This document shows positions 55,469 to 64,000 of a stretch of 64,000 nucleotides of DNA, piece by piece. The position numbers and the translations under genes are program-made. The stretch spans positions 79,900,723 to 79,964,722 of the forward strand of contig NC_084613.1 in assembly GCF_033978795.1 (NCBI RefSeq), in the 5' to 3' direction. Below the pieces are notes generated by a model. That model saw only the letters and a list, made by a program, of their open reading frames with translations. It was not told the origin of the DNA and did not search any database. Numbering within the stretch: position 1 is the first letter of the stretch; each line of letters opens with the position of its first letter. Source of the DNA: Nerophis ophidion (lineage: Eukaryota > Chordata > Actinopteri > Syngnathiformes > Syngnathidae).

Positions 55469-55550
55469 TGTCAACTACGTGGATGGAGAGGGGTTGTGAC
55501 GTTCATATGTTGTCAATATTCAGAGTTTTATCGTTCATAGTTAATATTGT
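52678..55550 (-). repeat. About 240-bp satellite, about 12 units, derived from an L1-like RT C-terminus
   Basis: The motif GATTGTCAAATATGT recurs at about 52684, 52927, 53169, 53413, 53644, 53871, 54102, 54331, 54572, 54806, 55050 and (after an insertion) 55466, a period of about 230-245 bp. On the minus strand each unit encodes a short piece like KMYANIADTCNRC then TPANMTHMFWSCPRLKAYW. This has the C-x2-C ... H-x4-C pattern of the zinc-knuckle at the C-terminus of L1/Tx1-like LINE reverse transcriptases. Plus-strand 65-73-codon frames are the antisense of this. Confidence 0.85.
55225..55466 (+). mobile_element. L2-type LINE 3' tail inserted in the satellite
   Basis: GAGGTCCTCTCCAAGGTTTC at 55251 through the closing stem-loop to six GATT units at 55436-55466. 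A short GC-rich leader (GCGGCCCGCCTCCCGGATCG at about 55221-55240) is not part of the L2 consensus. It splits the last satellite unit. Confidence 0.85.
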
Positions 55551-55648
55551 CAATCCCACATTCTTTATTTTCATGTACATTCTGGGTGTGTCATTCAGTA
55601 AAAAAATGTAAATCTGTTTTAACGTTTTTAGCATTTAATTTTGTATTG

Positions 55649-55880
55649 GTGCTTAGCTCGGTTGGTAGAGCGGCTGTGCCAGCAACTTGAGGGTTGCAGG
55701 TTCGATTCCCGCTTCCGCCATCCTAGTCACTGCCGTTGTGTCCTTGGGCAAGACACTTTACCCACCTGCTCCCAGTGCCACCCACACTGGTTTAAATGTA
55801 ACTTACATATTGGGTTTCACTATGTAAAGCGCTTTGAGTCACTAGAGAAGAGCGCTATATAAATATAATTCACTTCACTC
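55649..55880 (+). mobile_element. V-SINE
   Basis: From TTAGCTCGGTTGGTAGAGCG through core TGTCCTTGGGCAAGACACTT to AATATAATTCACTTCACT. The first few head bases are replaced. B box GGTTCGATTCC is intact. Confidence 0.92.
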
Positions 55881-56565
55881 CCTAAAAATCAGCGATACCT
55901 ACCCCCTTAGACACTTTTTTTCCTTTAAATTTCCCCCCTCCCAGTCGAAAAAATTGCCCAGGCCTGTTTTAGATGTTGATGTTGACGTTAATCAATATTA
56001 AAAATGACATTCCACTAAACGGCGGTGCGACATATTAGCGACAGATCAAACTTAATTCAGTCATCCACTCGTTTTGTCGTGGTCGAGGCCATCTGTGAAC
56101 AACAAAAAGACATAAGTGCTTCCAACTAAATGGCTTCATTCCATCTTAACAGCTTCCCTTAATGGTAAAATGGTCTTTTCTTACCTTAAGTACTTCACCC
56201 ATCATCCCAAATTTGTCAAAACAAAGACGGCATAATGAGGCATTTTGTCGGCTCGAGAGCAAGTAATTTGACGCACTGTCAGCTTTACAATAAAAACGTA
56301 ATTACAGTTTTGACAACACACGAGAGAGGATAAAAAAAAAAAAAGAAGCAAATTCTATCTCCTTTCTGATTAGTTGAGGATTAATTGGTTTTTATTTTAC
56401 TCGTGCATGTCTAAATTAATTTCCGGGTGAAAGAAACCTTCCGCACTTCACAGTCGGCATTTGCAGCTACTTGGGACCAGGCTGGGGAATTGTCGATGCA
56501 AACTGGTTAAATGTTTATTTTCCTGCAGATTAAGAACCATCAATGTGAATTATCCATGCGTTTGT
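55881..56565. promoter_or_regulatory. Repeat-free block, candidate conserved non-coding DNA
   Basis: About 680 bp without repeat matches. Its texture is balanced, with many TAATT/ATTA motifs (GGATTAATTGG, TCTAAATTAATTTCC) and AACAAAGACGG-like sites. It has no domain-bearing open frame. One A-run lies at about 56331-56344. The regulatory call is inference only. Confidence 0.3.
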
Positions 56566-57500
56566 TACGCCTCGTCTCGATTACTGTAACGTATTATTTT
56601 CGGGTCTCCCCATGTCTAACATTAAAAGATTACAGTTGGTACAAAATGCGGCTGCTAGACTTTTGACAAGAACAAGAAAGTTTGATCACATTACGCCTGT
56701 ACTGGCTAGCCTGCACTGGGTTCCTGTGCACTTAAGATGTGACTTTAAGGTTTTCCTACTTACGTATAAAATACTACACGGTCTAGCTCCAGCCTATCTT
56801 GCCGATTGTATTGTACCATATGTCCCGGCAAGAAATCTGCGTTCAAAGGACTCCGGCTTATTAGTGATTCCCAAAGCCCAAAAAAAAAGTCTGCGGGCTA
56901 TAGAGCGTTTTCATTTCGGGCTCCAGTACTCTGGAATGCCCTCCCGGTAACAGTTCGAGATGCCACCTCAGTAGAAGCATTTAGGTCTCACCTTAAAACT
57001 CATTTGTATACTCTAGCCTTTAAATAGACTCCCTTTTTCGACCAGTTGATCTGCCGTTTCTTTTCTTTTTCTTCTATGTCCCACTCTCCCTTGTGGAGGG
57101 GGGTCCGGTCCGATCCGGTGGCCATGTACTGCTTGCCTGTGTATCGGCTGGGGACATCTCTGCGCTGCTGATCCGCCTCCGCTTGGGATGGTTTCCTGCT
57201 GGCTCCGCTGTGAACGGGACTCTCGCTGCTGTGTTGGATCCGCTTTGGACTGGACTCTCGCGACTGTGTTGGATCCATTATGGATTGAACTTTCACAGTA
57301 TCATGTTAGACCCGCTCGACATCCATTGCTTTCCTCCTCTCCAAGGTTCTCATAGTCATCATTGTCACCGACGTCCCACTGGGTGTGAGTTTTTCCTTGC
57401 CCTTATGTGGGCCTACCGAGGATGTCGTAGTGGTTTGTGCAGCCCTTTGAGACACTAGTGATTTAGGGCTATATAAGTAAACATTGATTGATTGATTGAA
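56566..57500 (+). pseudogene. L2-type LINE, RT C-terminus and 3' UTR
   Basis: The longest L2 copy. From about 56570 it encodes TPRLDYCNVLFSGLP in spirit (frame readable from TACGCCTCGTCTCGATTACT). Then from 56612 come MSNIKRLQLVQNAAARLLTR, KFDHITPVLASLHWVPVHLR and LLTYKILHGLAPAYLADCIV. A slip in an A run at 56880-56888 shifts the frame. The last part ALPVTVRDATSVEAFRSHLK then THLYTLAFK ends at the TAG at 57025. The 3' UTR and GATT tail reach 57500. The region is the connection/C-terminal domain after the RT palm; the palm and endonuclease are missing. Confidence 0.9.
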
Positions 57501-57596
57501 TTATCAGATGCTCGCTCTCTCCGGGTTGATGTACTTTTATTAAAACACGGATTATTAGCGCGTATTGTTTTCATCTTGTCTATACCACAGTTCCAT

Positions 57597-57717
57597 GCAT
57601 GCATCCCTTTTCTACCGCTTATTCCCTTTTGGGGGTCGTGGGGGGCGCTGGTGCCTTTCTCAGCTACAATTGGGCGGAAGGCGGTGTACACCCTGGACAA
57701 GTCGCCACCTCATCCAG
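57597..57717 (-). mobile_element. RTE-like LINE 3' fragment
   Basis: CATCCCTTTTCTACCGCTTA through GGGCGGAAGGCGGTGTACAC to CACCTCATCCAGGG. The (CCAT) tail is eroded to GCATGCATCCC. Confidence 0.8.
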
Positions 57718-58589
57718 GGACGTGCACATGATTATAGAAGGACTGGGGCTCAAAGTCAGAAAAGGGCAGGACATTTTTTTGAGGGGTCCTTTACACAATA
57801 TGGAAATTAATGTAAAATTAAATTTGCTAATAGGAAGCTAACTACTTAGCTGTGTGTCCTTTGTTGGTAAAATGATTGCCATTTATTTTGTGTCAACAAA
57901 TTATTGTCATAAAGAGTTGATTCACATTATCATATTTATTGTTAAAGATAAGCACTTTAATATTGAACATTGAACAGTGCAACATGAACTTCGAAAAAAA
58001 ATACAAAAATAAATACCCAAATGGAAAAAACTTCAATGTGAAAATCTGTCCTTCTTCCCTTAACTTGATGAAAACACCATCAAGTTTTAACTTATGGTCT
58101 TTCTCACTTAATGCTCAGACTAAACAACTGAAACGCAATACAACTTTATATCTAAACCTCTACTGTGGGAGAAATGTGATCCGCCGTAAACACATTTTAT
58201 TTTGAAAATTAACCCGTTTTATTTTGTATTTTGTACACTACTTCCTATCCCGCACGATCCGCTCTGCTCTGTGCGGAATTGACTTGCCGTGCTCAATTGA
58301 TGCGCTGTGCTCCGACGTCCCGCAAAAACAGAAGCTGACACATTGAATAATAGAAATAATCAGGGGCGCCGCTCGGGATTTTGGGCCCCATGAAAATAAT
58401 CTTTACAGGGCCCCCAACACAGCGGCAACATTTTTGATGCTACTTTACATACAAAAGGGTTTATGCTTTTTAAACCATTAAAATTGTTCAAAATGACTTT
58501 TATTTAATTCATTTTAATTAATGAATTGCCTTCATCTTTGTATTGTTTTGAGACGGTAGTAAAATGTATTATATTTTGTATTATATTAT
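57718..58589. other. AT-rich stretch with possible hAT-like remnants
   Basis: CAGGGACGTGCACATG at 57715 and CAGGGGCGCCGCTCGGGATT at 58362 look like hAT-type starts, but matching right ends and target duplications were not found. Remaining sequence is AT-rich and non-coding. An 88-codon frame (57939-58205) has no recognisable domain. Confidence 0.35.
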
Positions 58590-58845
58590 ATACCCGGAGG
58601 GAACCCACGCAGTCACGGGGACAACATGCAACATGGGATTGAACCCAGGACTACCCAGGACCTTCGTATTGTGAGGCAGGCCCTGCGATGAGGTGGCAAC
58701 TTGTCCAGGGTGTACCCCGCCTTCCGCCCGATTGTAGCTGAGATAGGCGCCAGCGCCCCCCGCGACCCCGGAAGGGAATAAGCGGTAGAAAATGGATGGA
58801 TGGATGGATAGACGCACTAACCGCTCTGCCAACGTGAAGCCCTAT
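58590..58845 (+). mobile_element. RTE-like LINE 3' end, internally rearranged
   Basis: ACCCGGAGGGAACCCACGCA at 58593, a segment deletion, then CGATGAGGTGGCAACTTGTC and GGGAATAAGCGGTAGAAAAT with (GGAT)n at 58792-58808. GACGCACTAACCGCTCTGCC appears after the tail (58812), although it precedes it in the family, so the copy is rearranged or split. Confidence 0.75.
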
Positions 58846-58939
58846 ACCACACTTGTTTACGCTATTCATGTATTGTTATTTTTGATATCTATTTTAATTA
58901 CATTTTTATTCATTTGTAGATTAATTTTGTCTCTATTTA

Positions 58940-60500
58940 CAAACCCCGTTTCCATATGAGTTGGAAAATTGTGTTAAATGTAAATATAAACGGAATACAA
59001 TGATTTGCTAATCCTTTTCAACCAATATTCAGTTGAAAATGCTACAAAGACAACATATTTGATGTTCAAACTGATAAACATTTATTTTTTGCAAATAATC
59101 ATTAACTTTAGAATTTGATGCCAGCAACACGTGACATAGAAGTTGGGAAAGGTGGCAATAAATACTGATAAAGTTGAGGAATGCTCATCAAACACTTATT
59201 TGGAACATCCCACAGGTGTGCAGGCTAATTGGGAACAGGTGGGTGCCATGATTGGGTATAAAAACAGCTTCCCAAAAAATGCTCAGTCTTTCACAAGAAA
59301 GGATGGGGCGAGGTACACCCCTTTGTCCACAACTGCATGAGCAAATAGTCAAACAGTTTAAGAACAACGTTTCTCAAAGTGCAATTGCAAGAAATTTAGG
59401 GATTTCAACATCTACGCTCCATAATATCATCAAAAGGTTCAGAGGATCTGGAGAAATCACTCCACCTAAGCGGCATGGCCAGAAACCAACATTGAATGAC
59501 CGTGACCTTCGATCTCTCAGACGGCACTGTATCAAAAACCAACATCAATCTCTAAAGGATATCACCACATGGCCTCAGGAACACTTCATAAAAAAACACT
59601 GTCACTAAATACGGTTCGTCCCAACATCTGTAAGTGCAAGTTAAAGCTCTACTATGCAAAGCGAAAGCCATTTATCAACAACATCCAGAAACACCGACGG
59701 CTTCTGTGGGCCTGAGATCATCTAAGATGGACTGATGCAAAGTGGAAAAGTGTTCTGTGGTCTGACAAGTCCACATTTCAAATTGTTTTTGGAAATTTTC
59801 AACATCGCGTCATTCAGACCAAAGGGGAAGCCAACCATCCAGACTGTTATCGACGCAAAGTTCAAAAGCCAGCATCTGTGATGGTATGGGGGTGCATTAG
59901 TACCCAAGGCATGGGTAACTTACACATCTGTGAAGGCACCATTAATGCTGAAAGGTACATACAGGCTTTGGAACAACATATGCTGCCATCTAAGCGCCGT
60001 CTTTTTCATGGACGCCCCTGCTTATTTCAGCAAGACAATGCCAAGCCACATTCAGCACGTGTTACAACAGCGTGGCTTCGTTAAAAAAAGAGTGCGGGTA
60101 CTTTCCTGGCCCGCCTGCAGTCCAGACCTGTCTCCCATCGAAAATGTTTGGCACATTATGAAGCGTAAAATACGACAGCGGAGACCCCGGACTGTTGAAG
60201 GACTGAAGCTCTACATAAAACAAGAATGGGAAAGAATTCCACTTTCAAATCTTCAACAATTAGTTTCCTCAGTTCCCAAACGTTTATTGAGTGTTGTTAA
60301 AAGAAAAGGTGATGTAACACAGTGGTGAACATGCCCTTTCCCAACTACTTTGGCACGTGTTGCAGCCATGAAATTCTAAGTTAATTATCATTTCCAAAAA
60401 AAAAAATAAAGTTTATGAGTTTGAACATCAAATATGTTGTCTTTGTAGTGCATTCAATTGAATATGGGTTGAAAAGGATTTGCAAATCATTGTATTTTGT
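58940..60500 (+). mobile_element. Tc1-like family A, nearly full length
   Basis: The left TIR CAAACCCCGTTTCCATATGA follows TA at 58938-58939. Subterminal inverted sequence (GTTGAAAATGCTACAAAGAC) is mirrored at about 60435-60480 (TTGTCTTTGTAGTGCATTCA). The right TIR is cut at TTGCAAATCATTGTATTTTG (60500), about 50 bp short. It is the only copy here spanning the whole transposase region. Confidence 0.92.
59279..60328 (+). pseudogene. Tc1-like family A transposase, frameshifted
   Basis: It opens at ATG (MLSLSQERMGRGTPLCPQL) with the paired-like domain QSAIARNLGISTSTLHNIIK and GRGSGEITPPKRHGQKPTLN-type linker. A frameshift occurs near 59590 and a stop in LLWA*DH near 59715. The catalytic domain then follows: KSVLWSDKSTFQ (first D), GCISTQGMGNLHICEGTINA, FQQDNAKPHSARVTTAWL (second D). 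A slip in the A run at about 60083-60090 leads into PACSPDLSPIENVWHIMKRK (E). Spacing is consistent with DD34E across the slip. It ends VVKRKGDVTQW then TGA at 60326. At least three lesions, so inactive. Confidence 0.88.
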
Positions 60501-60502
60501 CA

Positions 60503-60680
60503 CGCCCTGTTGGAGGAAAAACTTTGTTAAAATATATGATTATTAAAAACTTGTTAAAACCTGCACGCTTGGCTCCTGTGTCGTGTCTGACGGTTGAACT
60601 GCGAGGACGCAACTTCCACAGTCCATAATATCATATTTTGGAGCTATCTTAGGATACAATCTAAATTTTTGAAAGAACTC
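60503..60680. other. LTR-end-like fragment and spacer
   Basis: TCACGCCCTGTTGGAGG at 60501 and CGAGGACGCAACTTCCACA at 60602 look like the two edges of a short LTR-type sequence, but no flanking duplication is apparent. Confidence 0.3.
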
Positions 60681-60975
60681 TGTCAGGTTCAAACACCAAA
60701 CTATCTATTGAACAGGACTAGAAGCAAGGAATCAAACAGGGACAGGATTCAATTTAGCTCATGAGGAGAGTGTGTGGAACTGCACCTTTGTACAATGTCA
60801 CCCCACGCTCTGAGGAAGAAGTTCCCACGCTTCCCCATTTATTTGGGCATTCTCTGTTTACATAGCTAACGCTGCTTCTAAGTGGAGCAGCCTAGAACTG
60901 GTTCATAAATAGATCAGACAAAATGTGCTTGGAGCGTTGTCAGGTATGCCCCTTCTTTGCTCGTCCGCCTTATCT
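60681..60975 (-). mobile_element. LTR family 2, truncated
   Basis: TGTCAGGTTCAAACACCAAA, then AGCTCATGAGGAGAGTGTGT and CCCATTTATTTGGGC follow the same order as 49168-49677. It breaks off near 60970 at the satellite. It is more diverged than the other two copies. Confidence 0.75.
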
Positions 60976-63045
60976 TATTTTTTATTTTAAAAAATTGCGT
61001 ATATGTGCACCTATTTTTGCACACTGAAATTTTCCCATTACACATTTGGGGTTTTCATTTTAGTATATTTGAAAATGTTAGATATTTTCCCCCACATTTA
61101 TGGATATCTGTGCAGATCTTTTTACACAGATAGTCATCTTTTAACATTCATGCCCCTATTTTTGCACGCTTTAATTCATCGAAATTAATTGTTTTAATGT
61201 CACTTTTGATCATTTTTAGATTTGTTTTCTCCATATTTATTGATATTTGTGCATATTAAACAAATATTTTTTTACATATTAATAGACCTATTTTTGCATA
61301 CGTTTAACCTCTCAGTCATTGCATTGTTTTCATTTGACCGTCTCTGAGATGAAAATGTGACAACTTTATTCCTCGGCCATAATTCACTGTTAAGATGTTT
61401 TGCAGGTAATTTTTTTTTTTTTTTTTTTGCAGTTTTTATCATTTACAAACTTGTTTGCAAATCATTATTTTACCAAATATTTGTTTGTGTTTAAATAACT
61501 CTATTTTTTGCACATTCATGGATATTTGTGGTGATGAACAGATCATTTGCATATCATTATTAATATTATTTGCATTTGTATGCACCCATTTTTGCACACT
61601 TAAATTTTCCTATTTCATTTTGGGGTTTTATTTTCACTATATTTGAACATTTTAGATATTTCCCCCCACATTTATGGATATCTGTGCAGATCTTTTTGCA
61701 CAGATAGTCATCTTTTAACATTCATGCACCTTTTTTTCCACACTTTATTTCTGCTGTTAATTGTTTTAATTTCACTCTTGAACCCCTTGCACCTATTTTT
61801 GCACGCTTTAATTCATCCAATTAATTGTTTCAATTTCACTCTTGATCATTTTTAGATTATTTTTTTCTGCACATTTATGATATTTGTGCATATTAAACAG
61901 ATCTTTTTTTTTTTTTACATATTAATTGACCTATTTTTGCATACATTTATCCTCCCAATCATTGCATGTTTTCATTTGACCGTCTCTGAGATGAAAAGGT
62001 GAAAACCTTATTCCTCGGCCATAATTCACTGTTAAGATGTTTTGCAGGTAATTTATTTTTTTTATTTGTGTTTTTGCAGTTTTTATCATTTACAAACTTG
62101 TTTGCAAATCATTATTTTACCAAATATTTGTTTGTGTGAAAATAACTCTATTTTTTGCACATTCATGGATATTTGTGGTGATGAACAGATCATTTGCATA
62201 TTATTATCATTATTATTTGCATATGTATGCACCCATTTTTGCACACTTAAATTTTCCGTTTTCATTTTGGGGTTTTATTTTTACTATATTTGAACAGTTT
62301 AGATATTTCCCCCCACATTTATGGATATCTGTGCAGATCTTTTAGCACATATAGTCATCTTTTAACATTCATGCACCTTTTTTTGCACACTTTATTTCTG
62401 CTATTAATTGTTTTAATTTCACTCTTGAACCCCATGCACCTATTTTTGCACGCTTTAATTCATCCAATCATTGCATGTTTTCATTTGACCGTCTCTGAGA
62501 TGAAAAGGTGAAAACCTTATTCCTCGGTCATAATTCACTGTTAAGATGTTTTGCAGAGAAACTATTTTTTTTTTTTTGCATCTTTTATCATTTACAAACC
62601 TGTTTGCGAATCATCACTTTACCAAATATTTGTTTGTATTTTAATAACTCTATTTTTTTTGCACATTCATGGATATTTGTGGTGATGAACAGATCATTTG
62701 TATTAATTATTATTATTATTTTTTTTTTTGCATATGTATGCACCTTTTTTTGCGCACTTAAATCATCCCATTTCATTTTGGGGTTTTAATTTCACTATAT
62801 TTGAACATTTTAGATCCTTTCCCCCACATTTATGTATATCCATAAAGATTTGTTTAACATTCATGCACCTATTTTTGCACACTTTATTTCTGCTATTGTT
62901 TTAATTTCCCTCTTGAACCTCATGCACCTATTTTTGCACGCTTTATTTCTCCATTTGTTTTAATTTCCCTCTTGAACCTCATGCACCTATTTTTGCACGC
63001 TTTAATTCATCCAATTAATTGTTTTAATTTCACTCTTGACCATTG

Positions 63046-63206
63046 TGAACGACTCAGACTGTCGTCGCTCGGGTTCCACTGACCGCCAAGGAAGGACATC
63101 ACTTCTGCAGGTTTGACTCTTGTTTATTTTGCAACCAAGGAAGTCTTTTGCGCACCGCGATGAGGTGGCGACTTGTCCAGGGTGTACACCGCCTTCCGCC
63201 CGATTT
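63046..63206 (-). mobile_element. Composite LTR family 4 plus RTE-like fragment in the satellite, copy 1
   Basis: TTGTGAACGACTCAGACTGT and GGTTTGACTCTTGTTTATTT match LTR family 4 (50329 onward). They are followed directly by CGCGATGAGGTGGCGACTTG and CACCGCCTTCCGCCCGATT from the RTE-like 3' end. The join is the same in the second copy. Confidence 0.8.
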
Positions 63207-63790
63207 TTTTTCCTGCACATTTATTGATATTTGTGCATATTAAACAGATCTTTTTTACATATTTATAGACCTATTTTTGCATGCATTTATCCTCCCAATC
63301 ATTGCATGTTTTCATTTGACCGTCTCTGAGATGAAAAGGTGAAAACCTTATTCCTCGGCCATAATTCACTGTTTTGCAGAGAAACTATTTTTTTTTTTGC
63401 AGCTTTTATCATTTACAAACCTGTTTGCGAATCATCATTTTACCAAATATTTGTTTGTGTTTAAATAACTCTATTTTTTTTGCACATTCATGGATATTTG
63501 TGGTGATGAACAGATCATTTGTATTAATTATTATTATTATTATTTTTTTTGCATATGTATGCACCTTTTTTTGCACACTTAAATCATCCCATTTCATTTT
63601 GGGGTTTTAATTTCACTATATTTGAACATTTTAGATCTTTTCCCCCACATTTATGTATATCCATAAAGATTTGTTTAACATTCATGCACGCTTTATTTCT
63701 CCATTTGTTTTAATTTCCCTCTTGAACCTCATGCACCTATTTTTGCACGCTTTAATTCATCCAATTAATTGTTTTAATTTCACTCTTGAC

Positions 63791-63951
63791 CATTGTGAAC
63801 GACTCAGACTGTCGTCGCTCGGGTTCCACTGACCGCCAAGGAAGGGCATCACTTCTGCAGGTTTGACTCGTTTATTTTGCAATCAAGGAAGTCTTTTGCG
63901 CCCCGCGATGAGGTGGCGACTTGTCCAGGGTGTACACCACCTTCCGCCCGA
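63791..63951 (-). mobile_element. Composite LTR family 4 plus RTE-like fragment in the satellite, copy 2
   Basis: The same composite as 63046-63206 with few differences (GAAGGGCATC for GAAGGACATC, ACACCACC for ACACCGCC). It lies 745 bp downstream, so the insertion was amplified with its satellite unit. Confidence 0.8.
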
Positions 63952-64000
63952 TTTTTTTTTGCACATTTATTGATATTTGTGCTTATTAAACAGATGTTTT

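Larger units (their letters stand above)
60990..64000. repeat. AT-rich satellite with TTTTTGCA motifs, runs off the right edge
   Basis: CATTTGACCGTCTCTGAGAT recurs at 61332, 61974, 62484 and 63311 (periods of about 642, 510 and 827 bp). Within units the phrase CACCTATTTTTGCACGCTTT recurs many times (61790, 62437, 62926, 62987 and 63736), giving a nested structure. Many open frames of 60-90 codons are by-products of the low stop density. Source element unknown. Confidence 0.85.

Overview
The window is a transposon-dense stretch of vertebrate nuclear DNA, almost certainly from a teleost fish. The evidence is the mix of repeats: L2-type LINE 3' ends with (GATT)n tails, tRNA-headed V-SINEs, Rex3/RTE-type LINEs with (GATG)n-like tails, at least three Tc1-like transposon families, many hAT derivatives with 8-bp target duplications, TTAA-flanked piggyBac-like elements, and several solo LTRs. 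I see no complete host protein gene. The only host-gene candidates are one possible small terminal exon (18342-18470) and one CpG-rich promoter-like block (about 44990-45400). Species cannot be named from this sequence.

Layout. 1-10 kb: an L2 3' end, a tandemly duplicated MITE block, three tandem copies of a solo LTR plus its flank (3062-5404), a hAT-type element split by a Rex3 insertion (5776-7365), and a nested pair of hAT elements (7993-9920). 10-20 kb: a Tc1 fragment, a CA-rich repeat, about 66 copies of a 28-bp minisatellite (11553-13412), a second Tc1 family, a TIR element holding an L2 and a SINE, and two TTAA-flanked elements. 20-30 kb: nested hAT, LTR and SINE insertions with clear target duplications, an inverted LTR pair, and a Tc1 copy broken by a SINE. 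30-40 kb: a hAT element with a five-fold internal amplification, a Rex3 copy with a long open RT frame, and an old three-fold repeat. 39.8-44.8 kb: a head-to-tail array of Tc1 copies that keep only the TIR and DNA-binding half. 45-51 kb: an LTR holding L2 and RTE copies, and one SINE split by three separate solo LTRs. 51-55.5 kb: an internally deleted Tc1 and a roughly 240-bp satellite derived from an L1-like reverse transcriptase C-terminus. 56-64 kb: an L2, a nearly full-length but broken Tc1, and an AT-rich satellite running off the right edge.

No genes work together here in a pathway. The coherent biology is transposon ecology: elements nested in elements so that insertion order can be read, SINE tails that copy the L2 LINE tail, and repeated tandem amplification of unrelated transposon fragments (about ten separate arrays in 64 kb). 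Stretches free of recognised repeats (26482-26790, 28301-29088, 37385-38395, 44781-45403, 50756-51404, 55881-56565) are the best candidates for host regulatory DNA.

All family names come from reading motifs and comparing copies within the window. No database search was possible.
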